Positions 7,515 to 14,949 of a DNA stretch of 64,000 nt are shown here, piece after piece. The notes below the pieces were generated by a model. The model was not told the DNA's origin. It saw nothing but the letters and a program-made list of their open reading frames with translations, and searched no databases. A program made the position numbers and the translations under genes. The stretch's first letter is position 1, and each line of letters opens with the position of its first letter. Where the stretch lies: positions 186,001 through 250,000 of the forward strand of contig CAYJMS010000003.1 in assembly GCA_964371615.1 (NCBI GenBank), read 5' to 3'. The stretch is from SpSt-333 sp964371615 (lineage in GTDB: Bacteria; Bacteroidota; Ignavibacteria; UBA10030; UBA8401).

Positions 7515-7540
7515 ACTATATGAGTGTATGCTCATATAGT
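7515..7540. promoter_or_regulatory. Operator palindrome of the second arsR
   Basis: ACTATATGAG-TGTATG-CTCATATAGT is a perfect 10-bp inverted repeat with a 6-base centre, 27 bases upstream of the second arsR start. The half-site is unrelated to the ATCGTA of the first arsR operators, so the two repressors should not cross-regulate. Confidence 0.75.
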
Positions 7541-7567
7541 CAACATCAATTTCTTTCAAGGGAGCGT

Positions 7568-7888
7568 ATGCAGGCAACAGTATATGATATAAAAGCCGGT
7601 GTGTTAACGGCGTTGGCACATCCAAACAGAATGAGGATCATCGAATTTCTTCGGGAGGGGCCGAAGTGCAATTGCGAAATCGCACCGGAGTTGGATCTGG
7701 AACAGTCGAATCTCTCCCGACACATGAAGATACTGGTGCAGGAAGGGATTGTGCTCTCCTGGAAAGACGGTTTGCGTGTGAATTATAAGATTGTCGACAA
7801 ACGAATTTTTGATATCCTCGCTCTCGCCGAGAAAGTAGCACGGAAAGAGACAAAAACTAAAATGGAAGTGTTTGAAGAAACGTATTAA
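7568..7888 (+). CDS. Second ArsR-family metalloregulator
   Basis: An upstream in-frame TTG exists at 7508, but it lies before the operator; the ATG at 7568 with GGGAG just ahead gives a normal 106-residue ArsR. The helix-turn-helix is EQSNLSRHMKILVQEGIVLSW with Cys34-x-Cys36 (GPKCNCEI) directly before it, the arsenite-type site. It precedes the thioredoxin-permease-CcdA module by 15 bases and probably controls it through the 26-bp palindrome upstream. Sequence differs clearly from the first ArsR, so it is not a recent duplicate. Confidence 0.9.
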   Translation: MQATVYDIKAGVLTALAHPNRMRIIEFLREGPKCNCEIAPELDLEQSNLSRHMKILVQEGIVLSWKDGLRVNYKIVDKRIFDILALAEKVARKETKTKMEVFEETY

Positions 7889-7903
7889 CAGAAGGAATAT
7901 ACT

Positions 7904-8158
7904 ATGAAAATCAAGGTATTAGGACCCGGCTGCACAAATTGTAAAACATTAGAACGCCGTACCGGCGAGGCACTCACTGCGCTGAACATGACTGCCGATA
8001 TAGAGAAGGTTGTCGAGTACGCTGATATTGCATCGTACGGAATCATGCGCACGCCCAGTCTGGTTGTTGACGGCAAGGTTGTTGTTCAGGGATACGTACC
8101 CACCGTTGAAAAATTAAAAGAAATTATCGTTGCAGAACAACAGAAAGCAAGTGCATAA
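7904..8158 (+). CDS. Small thioredoxin-like protein (redox-active disulfide protein 2 family)
   Basis: An 84-residue cytoplasmic protein of the TM0996/MTH895 thioredoxin-like family. The active site GPGC10TNC13 sits right after the first strand, and RTPSLVVDGKVVVQGYVP provides the cis-Pro loop. Such mini-thioredoxins are often found next to DUF318 permeases and ArsR. It overlaps the next gene by TAATG. A likely job is thiol delivery or reduction for the metalloid handled by the permease. Confidence 0.88.
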   Translation: MKIKVLGPGCTNCKTLERRTGEALTALNMTADIEKVVEYADIASYGIMRTPSLVVDGKVVVQGYVPTVEKLKEIIVAEQQKASA

Positions 8159-9276
8159 TGAAAGAACCGGTAAAATTTTTAATTCTCATCGCAGCATTTA
8201 TACTCTTTTATTTTGCTCCGATTGATGCGCCGGTTGTCATTGCTTCAATCGGCGCCGGATTGACACTGCTTCAGGAGTATGTGCGGCTTCACGTCCTTAC
8301 ATGCTTGGTCCCTGCTTTTTTTATTGCAGGTACCATTGCAGTGTATGTTAAGAAAAATGCGGTGATCCAACTTCTCGGACCGACAACCAAAAAGTATATC
8401 GCGTATCCGGTTGCCAGCATTTCCGGCGGAATTCTTGCAGTCTGCTCGTGCACGATCCTTCCCCTCTTCACAGGAATTTACAAACGCGGTGCCGGCATTG
8501 GGCCTGCGGTTGCTTTTCTCTTTACCGGTCCCGCAATAAATATCACCGCATTGCTGCTCACCGGCAGCGTTATTGGATGGGATTTTGCCGTCAGCCGCCT
8601 TATTGCTTCCATCATTATTTCGGTTATTGCGGGTCTTATAATGGCGTTTATTTTTCAAAGCCATGATCAAAAGAATATTGACAATGGATTTGCAACGGGA
8701 ATGCAGGAGGATGTATCATACTCAAATTGGACGATTGCTTCGTTCTTCATTCTTCAACTAGCAGTGTTAGTCCTTTTCGGACTTTCCATTGACCCGGCTG
8801 CAAAAGTAGTTCTCATAATCGCTGCCATTCTTGGGGTGCTTGGAATTGTCTTCTTCAAATTTCAAAAAGAGCATAACCTGGAGTGGTTGCGGGAGACGTG
8901 GGATCTGACAAAAAAAATCCTTCCGTACCTTTTTATCGGCGTATTTATTGCAGGAATGATTGAAGAGGTGATACCGCAGGAATTTGTTACACGTCTTGTC
9001 GGAGAAAACACCGTGCTGTCAAACGCCATCGCTTCAACATTCGGTGCATTCATGTATTTTGCCACGCTTACCGAAGTGCCGATCATACAAAAACTTATGG
9101 ACCTCGGAATGGGGCGCGGGCCGGCGTTGACGTTGTTCCTTACCGGCAATGCGTTGAGTCTCCCGAGCATGATTGTTCTCTACAAAATAATGGGAAAAAA
9201 ACAGGCAACGGTGTATATCATTACGATTATTATACTGTCGGTTGCGGCGGGATGGCTGTTCGGTGAATTCATATAA
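8158..9276 (+). CDS. DUF318/ArsP-type permease
   Basis: A 372-residue membrane protein with about 9-10 hydrophobic segments in two homologous halves. The signature VCSCTILPLFTGIYKRGAG (Cys96-x-Cys98) and FLFTGPAINI recur in weaker form in the second half (TEVPIIQKLMDLGMGRGPAL, LTGNALSLPS), typical of DUF318/YraQ. One branch, ArsP, exports trivalent organoarsenicals such as methylarsenite and roxarsone(III). Location beside arsM and between two mini-thioredoxins makes export of methylated arsenic reasonable, but DUF318 proteins of other function exist. Confidence 0.85.
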   Translation: MKEPVKFLILIAAFILFYFAPIDAPVVIASIGAGLTLLQEYVRLHVLTCLVPAFFIAGTIAVYVKKNAVIQLLGPTTKKYIAYPVASISGGILAVCSCTILPLFTGIYKRGAGIGPAVAFLFTGPAINITALLLTGSVIGWDFAVSRLIASIIISVIAGLIMAFIFQSHDQKNIDNGFATGMQEDVSYSNWTIASFFILQLAVLVLFGLSIDPAAKVVLIIAAILGVLGIVFFKFQKEHNLEWLRETWDLTKKILPYLFIGVFIAGMIEEVIPQEFVTRLVGENTVLSNAIASTFGAFMYFATLTEVPIIQKLMDLGMGRGPALTLFLTGNALSLPSMIVLYKIMGKKQATVYIITIIILSVAAGWLFGEFI

Positions 9277-9300
9277 ATTGGTACATCGAAGGATCGTGTT

Positions 9301-9540
9301 ATGGTATCGATAAAAATTCTTGGGTCGGGGTGTGCGAAGTGCAAGACATTGACATTGAGGGTTCAGGAGATTATTGCACGGCATCAGATTCCTGCTACGG
9401 TGACCAAGGTCGAAGACATTATGGAGATTATGAAATACGGGATACTCTCCACTCCCGGCTTGGTGATTAACGAAAAAATTAAAAGCGTTGGATTTGTCCC
9501 GAAAGACGAACAAATACTCACATGGATTAATGAAAGCTAG
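9301..9540 (+). CDS. Second small thioredoxin-like protein
   Basis: A 79-residue paralogue of the protein at 7904, with the active site GSGC11AKC14 and the cis-Pro region STPGLVINEKIKSVGFVP. The two paralogues bracket the permease gene. They differ at many positions, so this is an old duplication kept for two roles or two partners. It ends 3 bases before the secreted thioredoxin gene. Confidence 0.85.
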   Translation: MVSIKILGSGCAKCKTLTLRVQEIIARHQIPATVTKVEDIMEIMKYGILSTPGLVINEKIKSVGFVPKDEQILTWINES

Positions 9541-9543
9541 ATC

Positions 9544-9939
9544 ATGAAATCAATATATGTCGTCGGCATTGTGCTTGTTGTATTTTCATTCACGCTCAAT
9601 TCTCAATCGAAACCAACCATCGAAAAGCAGGAAGGAAAGCCGAAGATTACATTCGTCGAACTCGGCTCCGTCAACTGCATACCGTGCAAGCAAATGCAGC
9701 CGGTAATGAAAGCAATCGAAGAAAAATATGGGAAGAATGTGCGGGTGGTCTTTTATGATGTCTGGACCGAAGCCCAAAAGCCGTATGCACAGAAATATGG
9801 TATTCGGCTGATACCGACGCAGGTATTTTTGGACGAGAACGGCAAGGAATTCTTCCGCCATGAAGGATTTTTTCCAGAATCAGAGATCCACGCACTATTC
9901 AAAAAGCATGGTGTCACACCAATGAAGTCCGGCGGATAA
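9544..9939 (+). CDS. Exported thioredoxin-fold protein
   Basis: A 131-residue protein with a signal peptide or N-terminal anchor (residues about 3-20) followed by a thioredoxin domain. The active site is Cys45-Ile-Pro-Cys48 (NCIPCKQMQPV) and the cis-Pro lies in RLIPTQVFLDENG. It should work in the periplasm. The next gene encodes a CcdA-like membrane protein, the usual source of electrons for such proteins, and the two genes are 1 base apart. Confidence 0.88.
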   Translation: MKSIYVVGIVLVVFSFTLNSQSKPTIEKQEGKPKITFVELGSVNCIPCKQMQPVMKAIEEKYGKNVRVVFYDVWTEAQKPYAQKYGIRLIPTQVFLDENGKEFFRHEGFFPESEIHALFKKHGVTPMKSGG

Positions 9940-9940
9940 T

Positions 9941-10642
9941 ATGCTCGATTCACTATTTACTGTTTTATCCGATGCCATGAACGGCCCGATTTGGGTGATG
10001 CTCTTTGCCTCGTTTGGATGGGGAATTCTTTCAATACTATTGTCTCCCTGTCACCTGTCCAGTATACCGTTGGTGGTCGGATTTATCAGCTCTCAAGGAA
10101 CAATAACTTTTCGTCGGACATTTATTATCTCATTTGTTTTTGCTGTCGGAATTTTATTGACCATTGCGTTGATCGGTATCGCCACCGCAATGATGGGACG
10201 GCTGATGGGCGATGTCGGTACGATCGGAAATTATTTTGTGGCATCGATTTTTTTTGTTGTCGGATTGTATCTTCTGGATATCGTTCCGATTGACTGGAAC
10301 ACTGCCGGAGTGCGGCAAACGACACTCCGCGGCCTGCCCGCCGCATTTATTCTCGGATTATTGTTCGGTATTGCATTGGGTCCATGCACGTTTGCGTATA
10401 TGGCTCCGGTATTAGGTATTGTATTTCAAACAGCACAAACACATTATCTTTTTTCAATGCTTCTGCTTCTCTCGTTCGGTATCGGACATTGCGCAGTGAT
10501 CGTCGGCGCCGGCATGGCGGCGCAAAAGGTACAAAAGTATCTCGATTGGTCCGAAAACAGCACTGCGATTACCAGGATAAAAAAAATATGCGGAGTATTG
10601 GTTATAGCCGGTGGCATCTATCTTGTATACATAACGTTCTGA
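9941..10642 (+). CDS. CcdA/DsbD-like transmembrane thiol-electron carrier
   Basis: A 233-residue protein with six predicted membrane helices. Cys37 (LLSPCHLSSIPLV) and Cys149 (IALGPCTFAYMAPV) lie in the matching Pro-Cys positions of helices 1 and 4, as in CcdA and the central domain of DsbD, which move electrons from cytoplasmic thioredoxin to periplasmic partners. Its partner is probably the exported thioredoxin encoded just upstream. No cytochrome c maturation genes are near, so a role in the arsenic module is favoured over cytochrome biogenesis. Confidence 0.85.
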   Translation: MLDSLFTVLSDAMNGPIWVMLFASFGWGILSILLSPCHLSSIPLVVGFISSQGTITFRRTFIISFVFAVGILLTIALIGIATAMMGRLMGDVGTIGNYFVASIFFVVGLYLLDIVPIDWNTAGVRQTTLRGLPAAFILGLLFGIALGPCTFAYMAPVLGIVFQTAQTHYLFSMLLLLSFGIGHCAVIVGAGMAAQKVQKYLDWSENSTAITRIKKICGVLVIAGGIYLVYITF

Positions 10643-10701
10643 TGAAAGAAAATATGTTTGCGGTTTCACCGCATTGAGCGTACATTGCACGAAAAACAAT
10701 C

Positions 10702-11307
10702 ATGAAAAACTCTCTGTTCTCACTTCTTCTTTTTGTCGGTCTCATCGGTGCCGGCTGTTCATCATCAAAAGAATTTTCTGTTCGTGACGTTGAATCGGGA
10801 ATCGTCTCCGTCACAGCATGGGGCGGTACTCCCGCACCGGATACTCCTGAAAAACGTCATACCATTACGCATATTACGCTCCATCATGCCGGCGTGCCGT
10901 TCCCGAAGGGAAAGGACATTATTCAGTACATGCGCAACCTGCAGAGCTGGTCCCGTTCGGAAAAGAAATGGATCGATCTCCCGTATCACTATGTGATCGA
11001 CCTTGAAGGAAAGATTTATGAAGGCCGGGACATTCAATATGCCGGCGATACGAATACCGAGTACAATCCGGCCGGACATGCGCTGATTGAAGTAGTCGGC
11101 AATTTTGAGGAGGTGGAACCGAATCAGGAGCAACTCGATGCCGTCGTGAAAACAATGACGTGGCTAGCGGTGAAATACAATGTGCCGGTCGATTCCATCC
11201 GGTCACACCGGGACTATTCCGCAATGACCGTCTGCCCGGGGAAAAATCTTTATCGCTACATTCAAAACGGTTATTTTCATGAAAATGTCAGCAAAAACCT
11301 GAAATAA
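10702..11307 (+). CDS. N-acetylmuramoyl-L-alanine amidase lipoprotein (Amidase_2/PGRP fold)
   Basis: A 201-residue protein with an SpII signal ending IGAGC (Cys19), so it is lipid-anchored. The amidase domain carries the zinc ligands His61 or His62 (LHHAG), His169 (SHRDY) and Cys178 (TVCPG), with YHYVIDLEGKIYEGRD as the core. Such enzymes cut the bond between muramic acid and the L-Ala of the stem peptide, acting on wall fragments or whole peptidoglycan. It follows the arsenic module after 59 bases, but there is no functional link. Confidence 0.88.
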   Translation: MKNSLFSLLLFVGLIGAGCSSSKEFSVRDVESGIVSVTAWGGTPAPDTPEKRHTITHITLHHAGVPFPKGKDIIQYMRNLQSWSRSEKKWIDLPYHYVIDLEGKIYEGRDIQYAGDTNTEYNPAGHALIEVVGNFEEVEPNQEQLDAVVKTMTWLAVKYNVPVDSIRSHRDYSAMTVCPGKNLYRYIQNGYFHENVSKNLK

Positions 11308-11357
11308 TCGATGATGGAATATTAGATTTATTTTCCTATATTGTCATACTTCATTGA

Positions 11358-11389
11358 ACGTCCCGAGCGAAATATCGGGACGTTTTTTA
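11358..11389 (+). terminator. Intrinsic terminator after the amidase gene
   Basis: ACGTCCCGA, 8-base loop, TCGGGACGT, then a T-run. Confidence 0.85.
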
Positions 11390-11410
11390 TTATCCATGTA
11401 TTAATTCTCA

Positions 11411-11428
11411 TGCGGATCACCATCCGCA
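11411..11428 (+). promoter_or_regulatory. Inverted repeat in the typA leader
   Basis: TGCGGAT-CACC-ATCCGCA lies 47 bases before the typA ATG. It could be a regulator site or a leader hairpin; nothing in the sequence decides. Confidence 0.35.
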
Positions 11429-11474
11429 CATCGGATCGAATGCATATCCGGTCCGGCTATTTTTTAGGAAGTGT

Positions 11475-13322
11475 ATGATCGCTCAAAGCAATATCCGTAA
11501 CATCGCCATTATCGCCCACGTTGACCATGGAAAAACAACGCTGGTGGACCAATTACTGCGCCAGACCGGTACGTTCCGCCTCAATCAGCAGGTCGAAACC
11601 CGTGTGATGGATTCCAATGCGCAGGAAAAAGAACGCGGCATCACGATTCTCGCCAAGAATACCTCCGTATTTTACGAAGACAAAAAGACCAAAGAAAAAT
11701 ATAAAATCAATATCGTCGATACTCCCGGCCACTCCGATTTTGCCGGCGAGGTGGAGCGGACATTGAAGATGGTCGACGGCGTTCTGCTGCTGGTGGACGC
11801 CTCCGAAGGACCGCTTCCGGGAACAAAGTTTGTCTTAAAGAAATCGCTTGATCTCAATCTCCAACCGATCGTCGTTATCAACAAAATCGACCGGAAAGAC
11901 GCCCGTGCCCACGAAGTGCTGGACGAGGTATTTGAACTCTTCCTGTCGCTCGGCGCAAACAATCAGCAGCTCGATTTTCCCACCATCTATGCGATCTCCA
12001 AAGAGGGAATTGCGAAGCGGGAATTGCATGAGGAAAGCTCGTCGCTCGAACCGCTGTTCGAGGCAATCACCAGCAAGGTCCCTTCGCCCAAGGGGGATGT
12101 CGACAAGCCGTTCCAGATGCTTGTTACTACGATCGACTATAATGATTATCTCGGCCGGCTCGGCATCGGAAAAGTCCACCGCGGCATCATCAAACTGGGC
12201 GGACAGATGGAAGTGATTCACCGCGACGGTTCAAAGGAAGATGCGCGCGTGACCAAGATCTATACGTTTGAAGGATTGAAACGCGTCGAAGTAACGGAGT
12301 CAAGCGTCGGCGACATTATTGCGCTGGCAGGCATGGAAGATGTGGATATCGGCGAAACCATCGTCGATGCATCGGATCCGACTCCTCTCCCCTTTGTTGC
12401 AATCGAAGAACCGACGCTATCGATGAATTTTGTCGTGAACAATTCTCCCTTTGCCGGCCTCGACGGGAAATATGTGACAACACGGAATTTGCAGGAACGG
12501 TTGATGAAGGAACTCCGTTCCAACGTGAGCCTGCAGGTCGAGTTGACCGATTCCCCCGACTCGTTTAAAGTCAGCGGCCGCGGCGAACTGCATCTCGGCG
12601 TGTTGATCGAAAACATGCGCCGTGAGGGATATGAACTGCAAGTCTCCCGTCCCGAAGTGATCTACAAACGGATCGACGATGTTCACAGCGAACCGATCGA
12701 ACATGTCATCATCGACGTGCCGGATGAATTTACCGGTACGGTAATCGAAAACCTCGGCAAGCGCAAAGGTGAGATGAAAAACATGATCTCCAACAACGGC
12801 AATACGCGGCTGGAATTTTTCGTCCCGGCGCGCGGATTGATCGGTTTCCGGAACGAGTTCATGACGCAGACAAAGGGAACCGGTATTCTCCATCACAATT
12901 TTCACGGGTACGAACCGTTCAAGGGCGAACTGGCGCACCGCACACGCGGCGCATTGGTGGCGCTCGAAACGGGCGAGGCGGTGGCGTACGGTATGTTCAA
13001 ACTTCAGGAGCGTTCGACGTTCTTTGTTGAACCGGGAACCAAGGTGTATGCCGGAATGATTGTCGGCGAAAATTCCCGTGAGGGAGATATGACGGTAAAC
13101 GTTTGCAGGACGAAAGCACTCACCAATATGCGCGCATCGGGATCCGATGAAGCAGTACGGCTCGAACCGCCGCGGTTGATGACGCTGGAACAGGCGATCG
13201 AATGGATCGGCGACGATGAATATGTGGAAGTAACGCCGAACCACATCCGTCTTCGAAAGAAATATCTCGACCATAATGAACGCAACCGGATGTCGAAGAA
13301 AAAAACTGCCGTGGAAGAATAA
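11475..13322 (+). CDS. typA: Ribosome-associated GTPase TypA/BipA
   Basis: A 615-residue translational GTPase. The G1 loop AHVDHGKTT is at 14-22, followed by ERGITI (G2), DTPGHSDF (G3) and NKIDR (G4). Elongation-factor domains 2, 3 and 5 and the BipA-specific C-terminal domain (about 490-590, ending in a basic tail) follow. BipA helps 50S assembly and growth at low temperature or under stress. AGGAAG lies 5 bases before the ATG. Length and motifs are normal; a terminator follows. Confidence 0.97.
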   Translation: MIAQSNIRNIAIIAHVDHGKTTLVDQLLRQTGTFRLNQQVETRVMDSNAQEKERGITILAKNTSVFYEDKKTKEKYKINIVDTPGHSDFAGEVERTLKMVDGVLLLVDASEGPLPGTKFVLKKSLDLNLQPIVVINKIDRKDARAHEVLDEVFELFLSLGANNQQLDFPTIYAISKEGIAKRELHEESSSLEPLFEAITSKVPSPKGDVDKPFQMLVTTIDYNDYLGRLGIGKVHRGIIKLGGQMEVIHRDGSKEDARVTKIYTFEGLKRVEVTESSVGDIIALAGMEDVDIGETIVDASDPTPLPFVAIEEPTLSMNFVVNNSPFAGLDGKYVTTRNLQERLMKELRSNVSLQVELTDSPDSFKVSGRGELHLGVLIENMRREGYELQVSRPEVIYKRIDDVHSEPIEHVIIDVPDEFTGTVIENLGKRKGEMKNMISNNGNTRLEFFVPARGLIGFRNEFMTQTKGTGILHHNFHGYEPFKGELAHRTRGALVALETGEAVAYGMFKLQERSTFFVEPGTKVYAGMIVGENSREGDMTVNVCRTKALTNMRASGSDEAVRLEPPRLMTLEQAIEWIGDDEYVEVTPNHIRLRKKYLDHNERNRMSKKKTAVEE

Positions 13323-13347
13323 CACACAGCAGCGTGTTTCGTTTTTT

Positions 13348-13394
13348 ATCAAAAGGCTCTGCCGGTCAAAAAATCCGCGGGGCCTTTTGATTTT
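13348..13394 (+). terminator. Intrinsic terminator after typA
   Basis: A long hairpin: ATCAAAAGGC pairs with GCCTTTTGAT, enclosing a second GC-rich stem, then TTTTAAA. Confidence 0.75.
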
Positions 13395-13449
13395 AAATGC
13401 TCTGCCTTAGTCTGGAGTTCCTCCCATTTTCACCGTATCTTTCCGGCGT

Positions 13450-14607
13450 ATGGAAATGACCTTTCCCACTATTGCTTTGATCGTCGCAGCATCACAATCG
13501 CTGCTGCTCACGATCCTGATATTTCAAAAGCACCGCACGCTGTATGCCAACCGGTTTCTGGCGGCGCTGATGCTCTGTTTCACCGTCATTTCCGTTCATC
13601 TTTTATTGCAGGATTCGGGAGTGTACGGAAAATTTCCGATCGCCTTTCTCATTGTCGGCCTTCCACTCACGGCATCGCCGTTGCAGTTTCTCTATACAAA
13701 ATATCTGCTGCGCGGATCAACACGTTTTTCCCGGGGCGATTGGCTGCATTTTTCTTTGGTCGTTCTGTTTGAGTGTGCATTGATCTTTGCTTACCTCTTC
13801 GGACTCATCGATTTCGCCGCTGCGATTGCATCGGAGCCGGCTACCGCCCCGCTTTTTTTGCGCCTGTTCAATTTATTGTTGATCGTCCAGGGTTTGGCTT
13901 ATGCGGTGTTGGGTCTACGGCTGATTGCCCGTTTTAACGCGCAAATGAAGAACGTCCTGTCGTCCGTTGAAAAGATTCAGATGAACTGGCTCCGCAATAC
14001 GACGCTGGCAATGCTCTCGGCATGGATACTCTTTCTTGTCGAGGATACGCTGATGACGTGGGGAATCAATCTTTCCAATTTTGTTTTGGTCTCCATCGTT
14101 TTTGCAGTGTACGTGTACGCCATGGGTTTTGTCGGTTTGATGAAATCGGAGATTTTTGCATCACCCGATGTCGAAAAGACCATGCACCAGATTACGGAGA
14201 TAGACATCGATGAAGAAAAGTCGGTATCGAAATACGAAAAGTCGGGATTGTCCGGCGATGCGGCGGAACGGATCGTTGCACAATTGCTGGAGATCATGGA
14301 GAAGAAGAGGCCATACACCGATTCTTTGCTGACACTCTCTCAATTGGCCGAAATGCTCGCCGTCTCCCCTCATAATCTTTCGGAAGTGATCAACTCCCGC
14401 CTACAGAAGAATTTCTACGACCTGGTGAATGGCTATCGGATTGAACAAGTAAAAAAGGATCTTTCCGATCCCGCAAAATCGCATCTCAAACTCCTCTCTC
14501 TTGCGTTCGATGCAGGATTCAATTCGAAAGCAACCTTCAACACTCTCTTTAAAGAAAGCACCGGACAAACACCATCCGATTACCGTAAATCGATTCTCAA
14601 TACATAA
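13450..14607 (+). CDS. Membrane-anchored AraC-family regulator
   Basis: A 385-residue protein. Residues about 5-230 contain roughly seven hydrophobic helices. The cytoplasmic C-terminal domain (about 285-383) is an AraC/XylS double helix-turn-helix: SQLAEMLAVSPHNLSEVIN and then LSLAFDAGFNSKATFNTLFK, closing with TGQTPSDYRKS. This membrane-sensor plus AraC layout is common in Bacteroidota and probably reports an envelope or small-molecule signal. The target could be the divergent repeat-TonB region downstream, but no operator was found. Alone between a terminator and an intergenic repeat. Confidence 0.88.
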   Translation: MEMTFPTIALIVAASQSLLLTILIFQKHRTLYANRFLAALMLCFTVISVHLLLQDSGVYGKFPIAFLIVGLPLTASPLQFLYTKYLLRGSTRFSRGDWLHFSLVVLFECALIFAYLFGLIDFAAAIASEPATAPLFLRLFNLLLIVQGLAYAVLGLRLIARFNAQMKNVLSSVEKIQMNWLRNTTLAMLSAWILFLVEDTLMTWGINLSNFVLVSIVFAVYVYAMGFVGLMKSEIFASPDVEKTMHQITEIDIDEEKSVSKYEKSGLSGDAAERIVAQLLEIMEKKRPYTDSLLTLSQLAEMLAVSPHNLSEVINSRLQKNFYDLVNGYRIEQVKKDLSDPAKSHLKLLSLAFDAGFNSKATFNTLFKESTGQTPSDYRKSILNT

Positions 14608-14651
14608 TTTTTCCTTCCGCACGCACAATTTCACGGTTTTATTTTTGAGGC

Positions 14652-14788
14652 GGTCTCAAATACTTCTATTCAATGTCATGCCGAGCGAAGTCGAGGCATG
14701 ATTTATCCGATATTGTCACCCCTCGTCTCCGCCTGCCCCTTTGGGGCTCGGGGTGACAGATTTCTTTAAAAAAATCATTTTTGAGACT
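14652..14788. repeat. Palindromic MITE-like element, copy 1
   Basis: A 137-base unit with ends GGTCTCAAA...TTTGAGACT. Inside are two hairpins: CATGCC...GGCATG (14677-14700) and TGTCACCCC...GGGGTGACA (14714-14758), the second with an inner GCCCC-TTT-GGGGC. A second copy with matching ends and the same hairpin order lies at 17370-17480. No coding capacity. It lies in the 342-base stretch between the AraC gene and the TonB receptor; the remaining bases (14789-14949) show no other clear signal. Confidence 0.6.
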
Positions 14789-14949
14789 GTTTCTAAGGAA
14801 ATATTCAATTCTCACCTTCTGTGGTCCATCCCAATCGGATTGAACCTCATTATGCGGTTCAAACCCATCGGCTGAAGCGAATGCTGTGCGTGAGATGCAT
14901 ATATTTTACCGTCATTTTTAATCATTCTTCACTTCCATGGATAGTTACT

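Noticed and set aside
14821..14949. N-terminal extension of the TonB receptor frame
   Set aside because: The extension lacks a start-like site and signal; the ATG at 14950 begins a proper signal peptide.
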